NCBI GenBank assembly: GCA_003993805.1
Contig: RSEF01000001.1
Span: 213,350,894 to 213,414,893, forward strand
From: Himantopus leucocephalus
Taxonomy: Eukaryota > Chordata > Aves > Charadriiformes > Recurvirostridae
Direction of reading: 5' to 3'
DNA: 64,000 nt
Shown here in pieces: positions 1 to 13,300 of the stretch. Under the pieces are notes generated by a model. The model was not told the origin of the DNA and made no database searches. It was given only the letters and a program-made list of their open reading frames with translations. Every line of letters starts with the position of its first letter. Within the stretch, counting starts at the first letter, position 1. Made by a program: the position numbers and the translations under genes.

Positions 1-1244
1 TTCTGTGATTGCGAAACCTCCAGGATTATTTTTTTGTTGTTTGTATTTCCTGATTTTTACTGAAGATGTGTTTAAATGCTCCCATTCAGTTGCTATTTTA
101 GAAATTAAAGGGCAGAATGTAGAGGAGGAGGAGTTTTGACAGACAGCCAAGAGTGGAATTGCTGAATTTTCCATCGTGTACAATGAACTTTACTAGAACA
201 TTAGATTCTTTTCTGCAGTCACTTGCAGCATTTGATTTTAAGTTTAAAATTGCATGTCTGCATCTGTTCTTTTTAAACTTGTATTGAAGCACACACCTAA
301 GGCTAAAGCATGAAAGAAAAATCCATGAGGGCTATTAAATAGAAAAAACATTAATTTGATTTAGGAGATCCCTGAGCTGCAAATTTCTGATGCTTATGCC
401 ATTCTCATACATTTCCCTGAACCTCATCTTTTGACCAAGCTCCAAAACAGAATACTGGGAAAGATGGACCTTTGGTCTGATCCAGTATCACTGGTATGTT
501 CAGAGTGTTACTACAATTGCATTTAAGTCTGACAGATCGTATATATTGTGCATGTGGCAGCACATATACGTGGCTTTATTATTACAGTTTTCTCAGTTTG
601 AGATTTTCCTAGCTAGAATAGTAAAAGGATTTTTTTTTTAAAGACAAGTTCATGTAGTTGGTATACCCTCTCCTTTCAGATTTATAGCAACTGAAAAATC
701 TTTAACTTTTTCAAACTGACTTAGGGGCATAGTTAACTTTATTCCTTTAATTATTAAATAGACTAACTCCACCTTTCCCAAAATCTGTAACTATTATAAT
801 GCTGGCAAGGTGGCTGTTGAGTCTTAGACCTTCACTTTAAATATGCACATATTTTTAAATATATGTATAAATTAAATAAGGGAATTTCATCATGAGTATC
901 AGTAGTTCTATCCTCCCACTGCAAACAGTTAATTGAGAATTTAAACTATAGTTTAAAATCAATGAGAGATCAATCTGCCTTAAAAAGGGGACTTTATTTA
1001 CCAGATATTTAAGGTGTGCTCTTTTAAATATGTCCCTTTTTTTGGCAATTCAGTCAATGAAGTATATTTAACTTTTCTGTTTCACTTCTATGTTTGAGCC
1101 AGCAAACGCTGACAGAGGGTGCTCTAAGCCCTGTTCATCCTCATGGTTTTAGTGAGACTGTTCAGTACTTTAGGTTGCACGTGGGCTCAAATACGTGAGG
1201 GCTGGGGTTCTTGCTAAGCAGGAAGCTTTTCAAATGTATTTCAG
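1..1244 (+). other. NAALAD2 intron 1, 3' part
   Basis: No exon found. Exon 1, which would encode the short cytoplasmic tail and the membrane anchor, must lie before the window. The only structure seen is a short old-repeat match near 449-495. Confidence 0.6.
449..495 (+). repeat. Old interspersed-repeat fragment (CR1/L3-like tail)
   Basis: AGATGGACCTTTGGTCTGAT followed by CCAGTAT resembles a tail motif common in old amniote LINE copies. A diverged copy in the opposite orientation is present near 4974-5030. Confidence 0.4.
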
Positions 1245-1356
1245 GATGGTTTACAAAACCGACCGAGAAAACACCCAACTCTTCAGATGTCTATCAAAAT
1301 GTGAGACACAAACTTGTGGCTGAAATGAAAGCAGAAAACATCAAGCGTTTCCTTCG
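1245..1356 (+). CDS. NAALAD2: NAALAD2 exon 2
   Basis: 112 nt between an acceptor ending TTTCAG and donor GTAAGC. It begins with the last two bases of a Gly codon, then Trp-Phe, the point where the family leaves the membrane anchor. It encodes the juxtamembrane stalk and ends in [11 protein letters not shown] plus the first two bases of an Arg codon. Confidence 0.93.
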
Positions 1357-4300
1357 GTAAGCCCTGCGCGTCTTGGCTTTTGAATAATTTTATCACTCAC
1401 AGGAGCCAGAAAGTGGTAACATCGGCTCCAAGGAACAGCCTCGGAAAGCAGAGCTGTTTAGATGCTTTGGAAGTGTTTTGGTTTGTACAGAATGTCTGAG
1501 GGGAGGAGAAGGGAGAGACTCACAACCCTCCTGTCCCCTCCTCCCTATTTTTGAAGTTACCTTTTTGGAGTGGTTGTACTGTTAAATGTACTTCCCTTGA
1601 AGATGCATTACTGCCAGTGCTTATCATGCTTTTCTATTATGATTTTCCATAGTCTTAATTTAATGCAGTATAAGTGTCTGGTTTTTCTTCACAAGTGTCT
1701 GAAACTCTAACATCAGATAACTTTGCTTTGTCTCAGACTGATAATTTTACTGTATTTGGGATACACTGATTGCTATTCATTACATTTGATTGATAATCTG
1801 TCCAGTGTCCACTTAGACTTTCAGTTTGAGTGACTAATAGCCCAATTAGTCTAAGCAGAAAATTAATCTATTCAAAATGCTACAAAGTTTGCATGGCACT
1901 GAGTTGCATGTATGGTTACAACTGGTAATTCCTTTAGCGTGGCCAGATTGGATAATGTCCTGTTAATTTGATGCTTGAGATCCCATTATACCCTGACTTC
2001 TGATTCAGAAGGTGAAGGTCCCTGTCCAAGCGCAATGTGTGTGTATGGTTGGTTGTCTTGAATGATGCAATTGATATTAAATATATTTTTTTTGCATCCT
2101 AGTGCAGCTATGCAGTTCTTTCAAAACATCTAAAATGATAGGATTGTAGAAATACCCTCTTGTTTTGCTTTGTATTTCACTGGAAATGAAAAACAAAAAT
2201 AATCATTCTTGTGCATATTTATATATTCTACAGAGGAACAAATGTATTCATACAAAAAGTAAACAAATATAACCTTTGGTTAGTAACATGTTGATATCCA
2301 GCATGCAAGTCAGCAACTGCATCATAAACGTCAATGAATTGCTGACAAATTTGATTTCTGTACATTTATTCTTGAAACAAAAGGTTTCATTTCTAACATC
2401 AATTAGCTTTTTAAGTCAATAGGCCTTATCTTATTTTGTATTTGTTGCTCTCAGTAGATTGGAGAGTTTCTGAAGCTTATGTTTGAGTGAGATTCCAGGC
2501 AACACAGAGATTGGTGACAGCACGAAATAGCGCTGCAATTATGCTAAAGTTTCTTGGCCATAGGGTATTAATGGTGTCTGGTTTGTCTGCTCACTTTGAT
2601 GGTGGGCCAAATTCTTCATACTTTTTTTTTTCCCCTAAATTCAAAGAAAAAGCAGGAACTGCAGAAAATTTATACTAATACACAATCCAAAAGGTTTGTT
2701 AAAAGTATAAAAAAAGTGAACTTGAGAACTTTTGATCCCTATTCTTAGTTATTCAGACTATTAAATCTGTTTTTATTCAGTGGGGAAAACAACCTTTGAG
2801 TCTTAGAAAATGCAGACACCTTGACCTTCGCATTGAATCATAGCTCTGGAAAGGATGAGACTGTTTGGAAGTGAAAAATTGCAAAAAGGTGTCGTGTTAT
2901 TCAGTCTATTTTTCCTGATGGCATATGTAGTATTTAAACTAGAGTACTTAAGGAATTAAAAGGTACTTAAAATGCTCTAGAGAATTAAAGTGCAAGAAGA
3001 AGACAGGCAACAAGCTTTGGCAAAGGTTGCTTCCGCACTTCAGTGCACACCCACACAATTTAAAGAGAAGGAAAGACAACAGCAGAGGACAGAAGGTTGT
3101 GGTCTACATGGAGAACGTTGATGCATTCAAATCCGGGGGGCCAGGTGGGATTCGTGTGGAAGATCTGGAAGTTATGACTGCAAGGCTGCTGTCTATGACA
3201 AGTTCTGGTGTTTGAAGGAGGTCACTGGTGGCTGAAAAAGGCTGATGTCCCCCACTTTAAGTAAGGCAAGAAGGACAATCTGGGGGAACTGTGGCCCTGG
3301 AAAGTTGACCAAACATCCTTCTGGAATCTGTTTCCAAACACACACAGGACACAAAGATAGTTAGGAACAGTCAGCATTTTTCTAAATATGTGTTTGTTTG
3401 GTCACTCTGGTCAGGGTGATTGTCTTCTGTAAGGAAATGACTGGCTGTGTGTATGCGTGGAAATGTTACAGTGGCTGAAGCATCCTTGACTTTAACAAGG
3501 CTTTGGCCATCATCTCCCACAGCATTCTCATTTGGAAGGTGAAGAAGGACATACTGAAGAGCAAGTTGTTACATGGGTTGAAAATAGTCTGAACTNCGGC
3601 TGAAGCATCCTTGACTTTAACAAGGCTTTGGCCATCGTCTCCCACAGCATTCTCATTTGGAAGGTGAAGAAGGACGTACTGAAGAGCAAGTTGTTACATG
3701 GGTTGAAAATAGTCTGAACTGAGAAGTTGAAGTGGTACTAATCATGGTACTTGGCACCACTAATTAATGGTAATTAATGGTATTTGACATCCGTGGGGCA
3801 GCCATTAACAAGTAGCCTGTCAGGAATTGGAAGCTGGTGCTTAGTACGTGGCTGACTGGTCAGCATTCACTGTAACTCGTTTGTTCAGTGGGCCAAACAA
3901 ATTGTAGGCAGATTTCTGTAGGGTAGCCCAGAGGGGCTGGATATTGTTTCTGACTATTTATCACCATTTTGTGTCATATCTGATCTGGATGTAAATGTTG
4001 TTTAGAAGCTTTTATTATTCAGGCTTTCGATTAAGAAAAAAAGAACAAATCTGTGCAGATAATTTGACATAATGATTTTCAAGTTAAACTTATTAGTACA
4101 TGTTATGCCAACAATGTACAAACCCATCATCGGATACCAGAATTATTTGGAGGGCTCCTTTCTGAATGTGTAGCTTTTCTGTATCTATTTCTGCTCCTTG
4201 CATACAGTTCATACCCTGTTGCTGAATGTCTTTGACACTGATTTTCATTGCTTGTGTATAGACGTGGCTATTTCTGTTATGCAAAGAGAAAGGTTCAGCT

Positions 4301-7300
4301 GCCTTATCTTAAGGCCTCAGGAAAGATCCTCTGCTCTGACTACATTTTGTGCTTATGCTGATGCAGACTCTGATAAACAATCATGTTATACAGCTCAGAC
4401 TTTAGCTACAAGACCTTACTTTCCATGCATGTAGCTTGAAGATAAGCTTTATACACACTGATCTGAGTTCCATATTGTGATTCTCTGCATTTGCTGCATA
4501 CTAGCGATTTTCTGTTTTATTTTAGCTCGTTTACCAAGTTGCCTCACCTCGCAGGAACTGAACAGAATCTTCTTCTTGCCAAACAAATTCAAGGCCAGTG
4601 GAAGGAATTTGGACTGGATTCAGCAGAACTTGTTCATTATGATGTGCTTCTTTCATACCCAGATGAAAAGCAGCCAAATTACATCTCAGTAATTGATGAT
4701 CAAGGGAATGAGGTGATCTTTTTAACGATTAAACTATATTTATGTAAGACCTCTTTAAAGAAACAGTGTCTTTCTCTGCTTTCCCACCCACTCGTCCCAG
4801 CATGTGCTTTATAATATGAGAAAAAATCCAGTGCAAAGGGAACTCATATTTCAAAATGATTTTCCAGACTGTGCAGCAGAACAGCAGAGTGGCTGAAATC
4901 TCAGTGCCTCCTACAGCAGAGAACGGATGTGTGGAGAGGCTGCAATTAACACCAATAGATCATAAAGTGTAAGAATGGCCGTACTGGTTCAGTTTAAGGA
5001 TACATCTAGGCCAATATCCTGTTTCCATGAAGAGCCCTAAGTGGATGCACGGGGAAGTTTATGAACAAATAAATGTATTTAAGGCATGCAATTCTTCCAG
5101 TGTCTAGCTCTTTTCAGCTCAGGTGTTCTCTGAACGTGGTGCAATTAGTCTCTTTAAGAATCTTCATTAGACCTCTTTTCCAAGTATTTATGCAGTTAGT
5201 GACCCTCATTAGATCTCTCTTCCTGTCCAAACTCCGCTTGAACATCTGTACAATTTTTGCTTCCGTAAGATGCTGAGAGGTAAGGAATGCCACGCAGATA
5301 CTATCCATTGTGTGCAGTACTGCCTTGTTTCATTGGCTCTGAACCTGATCCTATTGGCTTCCTATGGTGTCTCCTAAGTTAGCGTTGGAAGTAATAATGA
5401 ACAGTCAGTCTATAGTCACCTCCTTCATTGTGTATGCCCAGGGGAATAAAGAAGTAGATGTACAATCTGACACGGAGCCTGAGCAAGGAGAAGAGATGGG
5501 ACTGCTAGAGAAGCATCATAGCGCATAGGTAGGGATGAAGAGCCCTGGTAGAAACTAAGGCATATGTTCTCAGGGGTGACATGAACTTAGAGGTGAAAGA
5601 ATGGAGAAATTCTTCGAAAAACTCCCTAACACAGTCTCTCAGCTATAAACTCACAAGGTGAGAAAGAGTGGATGCGAACCTTGAGGCAACATGAGTGTTA
5701 CAATAGATAGTGATGAAAGGCAGCATGTTTAACTGGAGCGTAACTAGCAAACAGCTGAAGAGAGGAGTAGTAATGCAAGTGAGAGTAATCATGAAAAATA
5801 CCTGTGATGGCATGGATGAACTAGGTGTCTTTTTATTGTCACCACCTCTTGGCAACCTTCAGCTACTTCTGTGCTTAGGTTCAGGCAGTGACTGACGAGC
5901 ACCTTCTGACAAGTGGTCTACCTCTGTATTCATACCTGCATTCTGTAATAAAATTCAGCTATGTATCCCTAGCTGGTTTTTTATTTGAACTTATGTGTGC
6001 TAGCTAGAATTGTATTTTTTGCTAACGATTTATGGAAACTAGCGTATGATTTGCAATAACCAAGCTTAGTGTACAAACTTGTGCCTGGAGGTAGAGTGTT
6101 TGACCAAAGACTTCTGTTGTTTATTGATAGATTTTCAATACATCGTTGTTTGAACCAGCTCCACAGGGGTATGAAAATGTTACTGATATACTGCCACCAT
6201 ATAATGCTTTTTCAGCACAAGGAGTGCCAGAGGTAAGAAAAAAAAATTATGTAGGAGTATTATTAGCCAAAGTCATATATTGCGAAACACTTGCTGGGAT
6301 AGATTGCTCCAACTTCTCAAAGGATTTCTTGTAGTAGTTTTAATTAGCCATTAGTATAAGAGAACACATAAGGATAGCTAGGCCACATATTGTGTGAAGG
6401 TTAGAAGTCTCCTATTAGAAAAAAAGCTTTCTCAAATTGCTAGAAATCTGAATCACATAACAAGTGAAAAGCTTTTATCTTTATGGAAAGTGTTGGATAC
6501 ATCTCAGGTTGCGCCACATTACTCAATCATATGGAGAGGACTTGCTTAAGTTGTAAGTACAAATAGCAATACAGAAATCAATTTGGAAGACATTTTGGAT
6601 TAAGTGAATGTCTTCAAAGGCTACAAAAGTCCCTCACTTAATCTGATAATTCATCATGGAGGAACAAGTCAGGGACCAGTTTGCATTGCATAGATGAATG
6701 AAATTATATAATAGTGAGTGTATATGCAAGAAATACCACCAGTTTTTCATCACCACAGAAATTTGTCAGTTTAGCAAAGTACGTTGGTTTCGTTTCCAAC
6801 CTCAGTTTCTAGGGTTGCTGTTCAGTAAAGGATAATATAGAAAGCTAAGCAGTTTGAGCCAAGGCATCATATAGAATATTATGGAAATCTTTTGCTGTTG
6901 TTTTATAGGCACTGGTTCTCATTTGTAGAAATGAAAAAAAAAAAACAAACTATATCATACATACTGAATAAAACTGTGTATTGCCAAAAATAGATATTTT
7001 GTTTGTTGAATGACCAGTTGCTATGAAACTGCTTTTCTTTTCTGCGCAGGCAGATCTGGTATATGTAAATTATGGCCGCACTGAAGATTTTTTTAAGCTG
7101 GAGCGTGAAATGGGAATTAACTGTACAGGAAAGATTGTCATCGCCAGATATGGGAAGATCTTCAGAGGAAACAAAGTAAGGGTTGTGTTTTATTTTTTTC
7201 TCTGTGGGTCAGACACTGCTTATAGTTAATGTGGGCTGTAAGTTGGAACATATGAGCAGAAGGAAGCCTGCAATGTGTCCATGGTGACCGCGTTCTAAGA

Positions 7301-10300
7301 ATAACTTCCAAAACAATAAAAACAGATGAATGTATTAATCTCCTGAGACTGAGATGACTGTAAACTCCTTAGGCAGTTCTTGCGAGAGATTGGTTTAGGG
7401 AACTGAGTAGTTCGTAGAGCCAAGGCTTTCAATACGTTTCATACATGGTACTGCAGTATTTTGAAGAAGTATTTGACAAAGAATCTGATGCACAGAGGTT
7501 GAATAACTAACTCTTCTGACTTTAGACAACAACTCTGACAAAATTGGTGATAGTGGGACAGTGGGGATAGTGGTCAGTTTTTGTGCCTCAGTTTTGTGTC
7601 CTGTGCTTTATTTCATAGCCTTGAGCTATGACTGGAGGTGTGACACAAATAATGAACATACTGTGTTTCGCTGTGGTTTGTTCTTCTGCTTAGTCTGTGG
7701 TCATTTTCACTCTTACGCGTATACAACTTCTAAAGCTATGTCCCCATGGAAGTAAATTGCAACATTCATATTTATTACTGCATTAAAAAAAAAAAAGGCA
7801 TTTCTTAAAAGCAAATAATTTCACAGGTTAAAAATGCCATATTAGCAGGAGCACAAGGGATCATACTTTATTCAGATCCTGCTGACTACTGTGCCCCAGG
7901 AATAGATGCTTATCCAAATGGATGGAATCTTCCAGGCGGAGGAGCCCAGCGTGGGAATGTGTTAAACCTCAATGGAGCTGGGGACCCTCTAACACCAGGT
8001 TACCCTGCAAAGGGTGAGTGAAAGATCTGTACCCTGGGCCACTGAGTACTTTATAAACTGGTGCTGAAAGTTATTGTGGCACTAGAAATTCATCTCTCTT
8101 CAGTACAGATGCAAAGAAAAAAGCTGCTTAAAATTATTTTTAGCAGTAGTTCATTTTCCTATTGCAGACTAAGTTCTACCTGCATGTCATTTCAACTGGT
8201 TGCTCTTGAGTGAGTCAGGGAAAGTAAGTTTTTAGGAAAATCTCTTTGTATGATCCCAGCCTTGTAACTCTTAGAAAAGAAGGACACGTAGGTTTACAGA
8301 CTGTGAAGCAGTAGAAAATGGCTGAGAATTTATAGCCATTTTTAAATATCTGTGTTTCTCAAGAGGACCAGTTTAAACTAGATTATAGTCTACCATCAAA
8401 GAGGATTAATAGTTTTGCTTGGAGGTATGTTTCTTTGCTGATCCTGAATTCCAAGCAGAAAAACAATTTAAAATCCTCTTTACAGGGACTAAAATTCCTG
8501 TATTAAAAATAACAGTAGCCTGGAGTCTTTTGAAACTTGGCACTGTGTGCTTGTCTTGTCCTTGTAGGCATCCTAAACTCAGTATGAACTAAGGTGCCAA
8601 CCAATCCTGTCTGCCAGGGATGAGAACACAGGGGTGCTTCTGGAAAGCTCACTGGCTTGTGTGACCATTGTTGGGGGCATACGACAACACCATACTGAAA
8701 AAACGATAGCGTGTGTGTGCCTGGCCCATCAGATTCAGAGAGACATTGTCTTTGACATAGGTAAATGCATCTGTGGATGTCCTCTGCAGCTTGTAAACAG
8801 GCTGCACAGGGGCTGTCTTCACCTCACACACCAGCTTGGTTGTCCCACAGTCAGCTTTGGGGAGATCTAATAATATGGATGGATAGCAAATCTAACCTCG
8901 CATCAAATGTGGGGATTTGCCTTACACAGTTGTGCAGATGCACTATTGGGTTTGTGCCTCTGTCATTACATTTTGATTTCCTTGAAGCAGTATCTAAGAA
9001 ACGATGTAAGAATTAAAAAAATGATGCATGTTTGTGGCTACTGTGTGGCTGCACTGTTCAAAAGTATTTCCAGTTTGGTGGAAGTTGCTAAGAACACTAT
9101 AAACTTGACATTTTGTTCTGGTTTCTCAGAGTACGCTTTCAGGTATAAAGTTAATGAAGGTGTAGGGATACCCAAAATCCCAGTTCATCCCATTGGATAT
9201 CATGATGCAGAAGTATTATTACGGTGAGTATACATCAGTTCTCCTCACCAGAAGTCAGTATTCACAAATGTGCTGCAAAATTTTTTAGACTGAGATGGTA
9301 AAATCTATGCTTTTGCCTGTATTTATAGTTCTTTTGCAGTAGTGTGTACTTCAGAAAATGTGGAAAATTCAAAGCAATCTGTTTCTGGCACAATGTTTTT
9401 AAGAATTTAGTAAACCCATCTTGTTTAAGGTGCAGTAACCATGAAGGTAATTAAGGTTTTAACCTACTGGCCGACTACATTTGTCTTGGTTTTAACTTAA
9501 CAGTGCAATGGGAGGACCTGCGGCTCCAGACAGCAGCTGGAAGGGAAGTCTCAATGTGTCTTATAACATAGGGCCAGGATTTGCGGACAACTCTTCTACA
9601 AGGTCTGTTTTAACACTTGCCTGTTTATAAAATAATGTAAAAAAAAAAAAATCTCAACAAGAAAAATTCTGTGAAACAATACGTCTAGATATATTCTGCA
9701 GAAGTTTATTTCCTTCTAAGTGGGAAATGGTGATAACTATTAGAATTTGAAAATAAATTATCAAAACTAGAAATTTTATAAATACTGTTGAATTAACCCT
9801 AAACTTCCTCCTCACTTCAAGCTTTGGTCTTTTCTTTCCTGTTTCTGATGACTGAGGGGACAATAGGACAGCCAGCCTGTAGCAGTCAAACAGGGAAGGA
9901 CTGATGAGCCAGTTCTCTTCTATGCATGTTTCCCTTGTCCACTGGAAGCCTTATGGGGTTTCAGTGAACTTAGAGATGTGGCAATGATTTGGGAGTCCAT
10001 CAACTGTTCCCCAAAGCTGGGAGGCCCCATGGTTGAAAGCCCTGAACAACAGCAGGACAGAAGAGCCCAAAGCACACATATCTTACTATTTCGTTTGGGA
10101 GGAACTGGCCTTTGACCGGTTGGATTAGCAATACTGTGTTGACAGTTTACATTTTTCAGCTCTAATACAGAAATACAACTGTCGAGGTCTCCAGCACCAA
10201 CAGAGTCACGCTCTGGCAGACCAAGCCGCACAACAACTGCATGTGGCAATCAGGGATTCGACTGGCTGTCAGAGCTATCGTAGCATTCTTCCTTGTTTAT

Positions 10301-13300
10301 AACTGATCAGCTGCAATAGATAAAGCTAAAGATCACCTTTTCTATCACATTTTCACATAAAATACTTTCAGTTTACATGAGGTATTATTCTCTGAGGACT
10401 GATAGTGGACCACAATGAACAGTGTGTAAAAATGGTGTACCATTATCACTGCTCCGCCTCCTGCAAAACAAGAGTCTGTCTGAATATTTGATTTTATAAA
10501 GACTTCATTGATCATTATTCTTTTTTGCTCTGCTTTAACACTACCTGAAAATGAATAAAGTAGGAATAAATGAATAAGAAAGCATATTTGACATAATTAA
10601 GGTGCCATTTGGAATGTCTTGAAGAGCAGCAGTGAGAAAAGAAACAATGTGATTTATCCACAAAACATACCCATGGGAAATATTTTTGAATGCACTTTTT
10701 AACATCTTGCTACTTGATATGGTAACAGGTTTTGTAAATATGGGCTAATCCTATATATACAACTTTCTCAGAGTAGCTCCATATAAAAATGAACCTTTTG
10801 AGACTAGGTAGAAAGTCACTTGCACATGGAAAGTGTGCAAGTATATGCATGCTCAAGGCACTGGTGTCAGTTATTTTCTGGGCAAAGATTCAGTGGCTGT
10901 CCTGAAGTAGGTTTTGATTTTGACAGCTATGCAGATTTGCTGCTGAAAAGATAACTTGAAATGTGAAACCCTTGGTGTTTTGCCAGACACAAAAAAAAAG
11001 CATTACTTGATGCTTTGTTTCTTTTACAGGTTAAAAGGGGATGAATAGTACAGTATTTTTAGCTCTTCTAATACCTGAATTTCCTTCCTTTTTTAAAAAT
11101 TTCACAAATGGATTTTACTGGGCAGCGGGGGATGGAGGATTGGCAAATCTTGTTCATGTAGATCTGCTGTCCTAAACAGAGATTTCAGTTTATTCCTGGA
11201 TGAATATTTCTAATGACGTTCTCTCCAAGTTCGATCTTACTACACAGAATTGCGCTACAAAACCAAAGTGTGTTCTTTATAAAAATATGTATATCCACAA
11301 TTGTCATTTTGGTCAAAATTCATTACTGTATATGCTTTTCAGTTTACTCCTCTAATACACAATTAGCCGATTGACTCCCGTGAGTAACAGTTCAATAAAT
11401 TCTATAAATGTCTGAAAGTTTATAGTTTGACCCACTTCATAGGGTTGTTGTTTCTAAGGCAACTTTCTGTCAGCAGGTTAACCTGAAATGAAAAATAGGA
11501 CACTGATACAGCATGATCAGTGCTGAGCACACAAAGCAGAAGAGAAGCACGAACTTGCTGGCTTACGAGCTATTACATTAACTTTCTATTGCCTTCTCAG
11601 TCAGAACTGGTTACTCTACACTGCTTTTCATTTCAGAAAAGTCAGAATGCATGTTCATACAAACAATAAAATAACACGAATTTACAACGTCATTGGCATC
11701 CTCAGAGGAGCTGTGGAACCAGGTGAGCATCAGGTGCTTGAGGATTTTAATTCCTTCTTTATTTTGTGTTTGGTGAAATTGTTCTCATGTTGCAAGAAAC
11801 TTCAAGTTTTTTAGATAGCCAGGTAATATGGACTCTGAGAAACCTTTAGTAGTTATCCTGTCCCTCCCAACACACTCTTTTTCATTGGCGTTTGCAAGAA
11901 NCGTCCCTCCCAACACACTGTTTTTCATTGGCATTTGCAAGAATATATTTGAATGGGAATGCTGGAGTGATAGATGTCAGGGATTCTTTTTATAATGCTT
12001 GTCATTTTACAGTAAGTTTCCCCTTACATCATTCATACATTTTACCTTTGCAAAAATTAACACAATGCAAGGCACAGAAAACTAGTGATGATTTGGGACC
12101 TCAACATACTATTGTTGATACTTAGCAGCAAGCCACGTACATGAAAGACTTTTAAATGGGAAAATATGTATAAAATATTTCTTGTCTTCTTCATTTATAT
12201 NGCCTTTGCAAAAATTAACAAGGTACAGAAAACTAGTGATGATTTGGGACCTCAACATACTATTTTTGATACTTAGCAGCAAGCCACATACATGAAAGAC
12301 TTTTAAGTGGGAAAATATGTATAAAATATTTCTTGTCTTCTTCATTTATATACTTCAGTAGAGTAAGTGAATGATCGCAGGTTACCTTAAAAAGTGAATT
12401 TGTAGCACTGGTATGAAACTTCATATTTCATTTGAAATAAGTAGGGGTGCAGTCAAAGCAAATAAATGTAACCTAAATGCATTTTTAAATAAAGCTTGAT
12501 ATTGTGTATTTGTTTCCAGACAGATATATTATTTTCGGAGGTCATAGAGACTCTTGGGTGTTTGGTGGTATCGATCCAACTACGGGTGCAGCTGTTCTGC
12601 AAGAGGTTGTACGGAGCTTTGGTAAAATGAAGACAGAAGGTAACTTGCTTATTAGAGACATAAAATGATGGATACAGAAAACAGCAGCTTTGAAGAACTG
12701 TGTTGAATGTTCCCGTAAGCAGTTGTGTTGATTTAACTTTTCACCTCTACAGAAAGTTGTATTTCTCATTATGAAAGATGCAAATTCATGGAAGAGATGC
12801 ATACGTACCATTGCATATTAGTTGGCTGAATTTATTCCCTCATGTCTCTCATCAGTGTAATAGTACTCTCTTAGTTGTGTGGAATGAAAATATTGCATTA
12901 AGAAGAAATGCCTCTGCAATAATGTGTTCCTCTAAGGAATTTAGAGAGAATTTTTTTTTACTGCTATATCAATTAGGTGCTATTTTTTTTAAAGTGATTT
13001 CAATTAACTGTTGTGATCTTTCACTAGACTTTCTAACTTTAAGTTGAATTTTCAAATTTAACTATGTATTTGCAGGTTGGAGACCTAAGCGAACTATTAT
13101 TTTTGCTAGCTGGGATGCAGAAGAATTTGGATTGTTGGGATCCACAGAATGGGCCGAGGTAAATAAAAAATAGTGTAAAGAAAGCAAAACTTGAAAGTCT
13201 GTTGCAGGCAGTACCCAGTGGCATCTATTCCTAGACTGCAATCAATAGCTGCAAGGTAAAATTGCAGCACAACAGACTCCTTCAGGTGCTGTGAGGCCCT

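Larger units (their letters stand above)
1357..4525 (+). other. NAALAD2 intron 2
   Basis: 3.2 kb intron, otherwise featureless, holding an eroded CR1 LINE fragment and a single-N junction at 3596. Confidence 0.85.
11723..12519 (+). other. NAALAD2 intron 9 with two duplicated contig joins
   Basis: About 800 nt as assembled, but inflated by two single-N joins (11901, 12201) with duplicated flanks. The true intron is probably roughly 200 nt shorter. Confidence 0.8.
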
